Below, piece after piece: positions 4,877 to 6,407 of a DNA stretch of 6,407 bases. Numbering within the stretch: position 1 is the first letter of the stretch; every line of letters starts with the position of its first letter. This stretch comes from Candidatus Aegiribacteria sp. (GTDB lineage: Bacteria > Fermentibacterota > Fermentibacteria > Fermentibacterales > JCC-6): contig DAOWJX010000359.1 in assembly GCA_030640155.1 (NCBI GenBank), positions 1-6,407 of the forward strand, in the 5' to 3' direction. The translations under genes were made by a program, and so were the position numbers. Below the pieces are notes generated by a model. It saw only the letters and a program-made list of their open reading frames with translations. It did no database searches and was not told the DNA's origin.

Positions 4877-5696
4877 GTTTGATTTTGAAGGGATGAATGG
4901 CATATCTCTTTACTCTCAGCGTTGGATGCCGGAGGTTCACCCTCGCGCAGTATTAGCAATTGTTCATGGAATTGGAGAGCATAGCGGTCGATACATGAAT
5001 ATTGTCAACCATATGGTTTCTAATGAAATCGGTGTATACGGGTATGACCTCCGAGGTCATGGGAACTCACCTGGTCAGAGCGGTCACATAAACTCGTGGG
5101 TGGAATATCGTATTGACCTGTTGAATTTTCTCAAAGAGATCAGGGCGCAACAGCCTGGGCATCTCGTCTTCCTGATGGGCCATAGTATGGGGGCACTGAT
5201 AGCCCTGGATTTTATCCTTTCCGAAAACGAACGATTAGCAGGAGCCATTATCTCCGGGGCGCCCATCGAGCCAGTAGGTGTAGCTAAACCTACTAAGGTT
5301 GTACTGGCTCGAATTCTATCCCGTATATATCCGGGGTTCACGATAGATCTCGGCCTGGATGTTGATGCGATTTCCCGGATCCCATCTGTAGTACGGTCTT
5401 ATCAAGATGACCCGCTTGTCCATGGTAAAGTAAGCGCTCGATGGGGGACAGAATTCCTGTCTACGGTGAAATCGGTGAAGATGCGGGGAGAGAATATCAG
5501 AATTCCCTTACTTATGATCCACGGTGAAGCTGATAGACTGAATTCTGCTGAAGGTGCAAAGAAGTTCTTCGATCGAATTCAAATCTGCGATAAGGAATTT
5601 TTAAGTTACGCTGACTGTTATCATGAGCTGCACAACGATCTGGATTATGAGATAATGTTAAGTGACATTCTGGATTGGATCAATCGGCACCTGTAA
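4863..5696 (+). CDS. Monoacylglycerol lipase / lysophospholipase-like alpha/beta hydrolase
   Basis: This 277-residue protein starts at ATG 4863, six bases after AGGAG at 4852-4856. A GTG at 4815 is in frame, but the bases there belong to the TrmO-like remnant in another frame, so it is rejected. The fold is a serine alpha/beta hydrolase of the Hydrolase_4 (monoglyceride lipase) type. Seen: the oxyanion-hole motif HGIGEHSGRY at 35-44, YDLRGHGNSPG at 61-71, the nucleophile elbow GHSMGA with Ser108, the acid HGEADRL with Asp224, and CYHELHND with the catalytic His254. The expected reaction is hydrolysis of monoacylglycerols or lysophospholipids to free fatty acids. No signal peptide is seen, so it should act in the cytoplasm or at the inner face of the membrane. 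Length and motifs are complete. The gene is followed after 50 bases by an attC-like site, which would fit a mobile gene cassette. Confidence 0.9.
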   Translation: MQHCEFDFEGMNGISLYSQRWMPEVHPRAVLAIVHGIGEHSGRYMNIVNHMVSNEIGVYGYDLRGHGNSPGQSGHINSWVEYRIDLLNFLKEIRAQQPGHLVFLMGHSMGALIALDFILSENERLAGAIISGAPIEPVGVAKPTKVVLARILSRIYPGFTIDLGLDVDAISRIPSVVRSYQDDPLVHGKVSARWGTEFLSTVKSVKMRGENIRIPLLMIHGEADRLNSAEGAKKFFDRIQICDKEFLSYADCYHELHNDLDYEIMLSDILDWINRHL

Positions 5697-5746
5697 ATCC
5701 AATGATTGCCTGCATAACCATTCACAATATCGGATCCGGATTACGA

Positions 5747-5831
5747 CGCTAATCAATAGTTAAGTTATATGAGATGCTTATGGTGAAATGTTGCGATCGG
5801 AATGCCCGATCGCTTAACTCCAATGTTAGGC
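5747..5831 (+). other. Integron attC-like recombination site
   Basis: The right end reads GCTTAAC (5812-5818), a six-base spacer, then GTTAGGC (5825-5831). These fit the attC consensus boxes RYYYAAC and GTTRRRY with the usual spacing. The left end has GTTAAGT (5759-5765, fits GTTRRRY), five bases after a degenerate outer box CGCTAAT (5747-5753, expected RYYYAAC). GTTAAG pairs perfectly with CTTAAC, and CTAA pairs with TTAG, so the two ends can fold together as attC sites do. Total length of about 85 bases is within the known range. Weak points are the imperfect left outer box and an internal hairpin GCGATCGG/CCGATCGC (5793-5800 / 5806-5813) overlapping the right box. It follows the hydrolase gene in cassette orientation, but no integrase or second attC is in the window. 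Confidence 0.45.
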
Positions 5832-5859
5832 AATTGTATAACAAAGAGAATTGTATAAT
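5832..5859 (+). promoter_or_regulatory. Probable -10 element and direct repeat before mscS
   Basis: TATAAT at 5854-5859 is a perfect -10 box. It would give a start near 5866 and a leader of about 50 bases. No good -35 box sits 17 bases upstream. The -10 box lies inside the second copy of a 10-base direct repeat AATTGTATAA (5832-5841 and 5849-5858, 17 bases apart), which could be a regulator site or a simple local duplication. Confidence 0.4.
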
Positions 5860-5915
5860 AGTTGCTAAACCATTTACAGGAACAGGTAAGAACATAGAGT
5901 AAAGGAATCACAGAT

Positions 5916-6407
5916 ATGGAAAACATTCTCACGAAACTTCAGGAATTCGGGACAGACTATGGTCTGAAGATTATTCTCGCAGTGCTTATTTTTGTTGTGG
6001 GCCGCCTGGTTGCATTGGGGGTCAGGAAGCTTCTTCGGAAGATCATGCTGAAAAGCAAAGTTGACGAGACGCTTGTTTCATTTACGACAAGCCTTGGATA
6101 TGTAACGCTGCTGGCATTTGTCATCATTGCAGCACTCGGGCAGCTGGGTATCCAAACGACCTCTTTTATAGCCATTATCGGTGCTGCAGGCTTAGCTATC
6201 GGTTTAGCGCTGCAGGGATCATTGGCGAATTTTGCAGCGGGTGTGCTGATGATCATCTTCAAGCCTTTCAAGGTTGGTGATTTTATCGAGGGCGGAGGCG
6301 TTTCCGGGTTGGTCGAGGAAATCGGAATCTTTACCACGGTAATGAAATCACCCGACAACAAGATGATATTATTGCTCGTCATTTTTGCATCCGGCACTAT
6401 TATCATC
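5916..6407 (+). CDS. mscS: Small-conductance mechanosensitive channel MscS, 5' part
   Basis: The first 164 codons are present and the gene runs off the window. MscS is a heptameric inner-membrane channel that opens under membrane tension and releases solutes on hypo-osmotic shock. The ATG at 5916 has AAAGGA at 5901-5906 nine bases before it. Seen: TM1 at about 17-38, TM2 at about 60-80, then the pore helix TM3. TM3 carries the diagnostic Gly/Ala pattern AIIGAAGLAIGLALQGSLANFAAG at about 86-109. The start of the cytoplasmic beta domain follows (FKPFKVGDFIEGGGVSGLVEEIGIFTTVMKSPDNKM, 115-150). Up to residue 151 it follows E. coli MscS closely. Residues 152-164 (LLLVIFASGTIII) do not, and lack the family IPN/VPN motif; see the separate entry for 6362-6407. 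It is probably transcribed from the -10 box at 5854. Confidence 0.93.
   Translation, partial: MENILTKLQEFGTDYGLKIILAVLIFVVGRLVALGVRKLLRKIMLKSKVDETLVSFTTSLGYVTLLAFVIIAALGQLGIQTTSFIAIIGAAGLAIGLALQGSLANFAAGVLMIIFKPFKVGDFIEGGGVSGLVEEIGIFTTVMKSPDNKMILLLVIFASGTIII
6362..6407 (-). other. Apparent inverted 46-bp block inside mscS
   Basis: The block is bounded by GATGATA (6362-6368) and its reverse complement TATCATC (6401-6407). Read as given, it encodes residues that do not fit MscS. Read on the minus strand, it encodes MIIVPDAKMTSNNII. In position and length this matches the E. coli MscS segment IIVIPNGKIIAGNII after DGK, and the frame joins without a shift to SPDNK. The block is therefore inverted relative to the gene. 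Whether the DNA really inverts or this is a fold-back artefact at a contig end cannot be told, since the window stops exactly at the end of the repeat. Confidence 0.75.

Noticed and set aside
5708..5730. GCCTGC...CATTCACAA as a fourth copy of the 50-bp repeat
   Set aside because: Only two short blocks match, with an insertion between them and no GC stem; chance is likely.
5957..6406. Long minus-strand open frame opposite mscS
   Set aside because: It is the shadow of a clear MscS gene. Only its first residues look like protein, and those are explained by the inverted block at 6362-6407.

Overview
The window looks like a small contig from an uncultured Gram-negative bacterium. An outer-membrane lipoprotein and a beta-barrel outer-membrane protein indicate two membranes. 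The mix of a SPOR lipoprotein, a PorT-like barrel, TTG/ATG starts with strong GGAGG-type ribosome sites and a deoxyhypusine-synthase-like gene would suit the FCB-type or related candidate phyla, but no marker fixes the taxon. Both ends cut genes. All recognised genes are on the + strand.

Region 1 (1-3142) is a tight, translationally coupled operon of ordinary housekeeping type: the C-terminal part of an RluA-family pseudouridine synthase, a membrane protein resembling the EcfT/CbiQ transporter subunit, the tRNA pseudouridine synthase truA, a deoxyhypusine-synthase-like protein of unknown role, and a SPOR-domain lipoprotein. Each start overlaps or nearly touches the preceding stop. Two of the five genes make pseudouridine in RNA.

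Region 2 (3143-3892) has no protein gene. It holds a tRNA-Gly(GCC) with an encoded CCA and a good intrinsic terminator, surrounded by a family of GC-stemmed hairpin repeats. Three degenerate copies lie upstream. Two identical 50-bp copies lie downstream, and a third diverged copy lies beyond the next gene. A second small palindrome (TAGTG-ACAGG-CACTA) accompanies the downstream copies. An AT-rich stretch with a sigma70-like promoter leads into the next gene.

Region 3 (3893-5831) looks like accessory DNA: a secreted beta-barrel protein bracketed by the repeats, a truncated remnant of a TrmO/TsaA-type (UPF0066) tRNA methyltransferase, a complete monoacylglycerol-lipase-like hydrolase that starts where the remnant breaks off, and a site with the sequence pattern of an integron attC.

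Region 4 (5832-6407) is the start of an MscS mechanosensitive channel with its own probable promoter. The last 46 bases appear inverted relative to the gene: reading them on the opposite strand restores the missing VPN-type MscS motif in frame. A 7-bp inverted repeat bounds this block. It is either a DNA inversion or a fold-back chimera at the contig end. That point, the attC-like site, the remnant gene and the repeat family are the parts most worth checking. No large undescribed system is visible.
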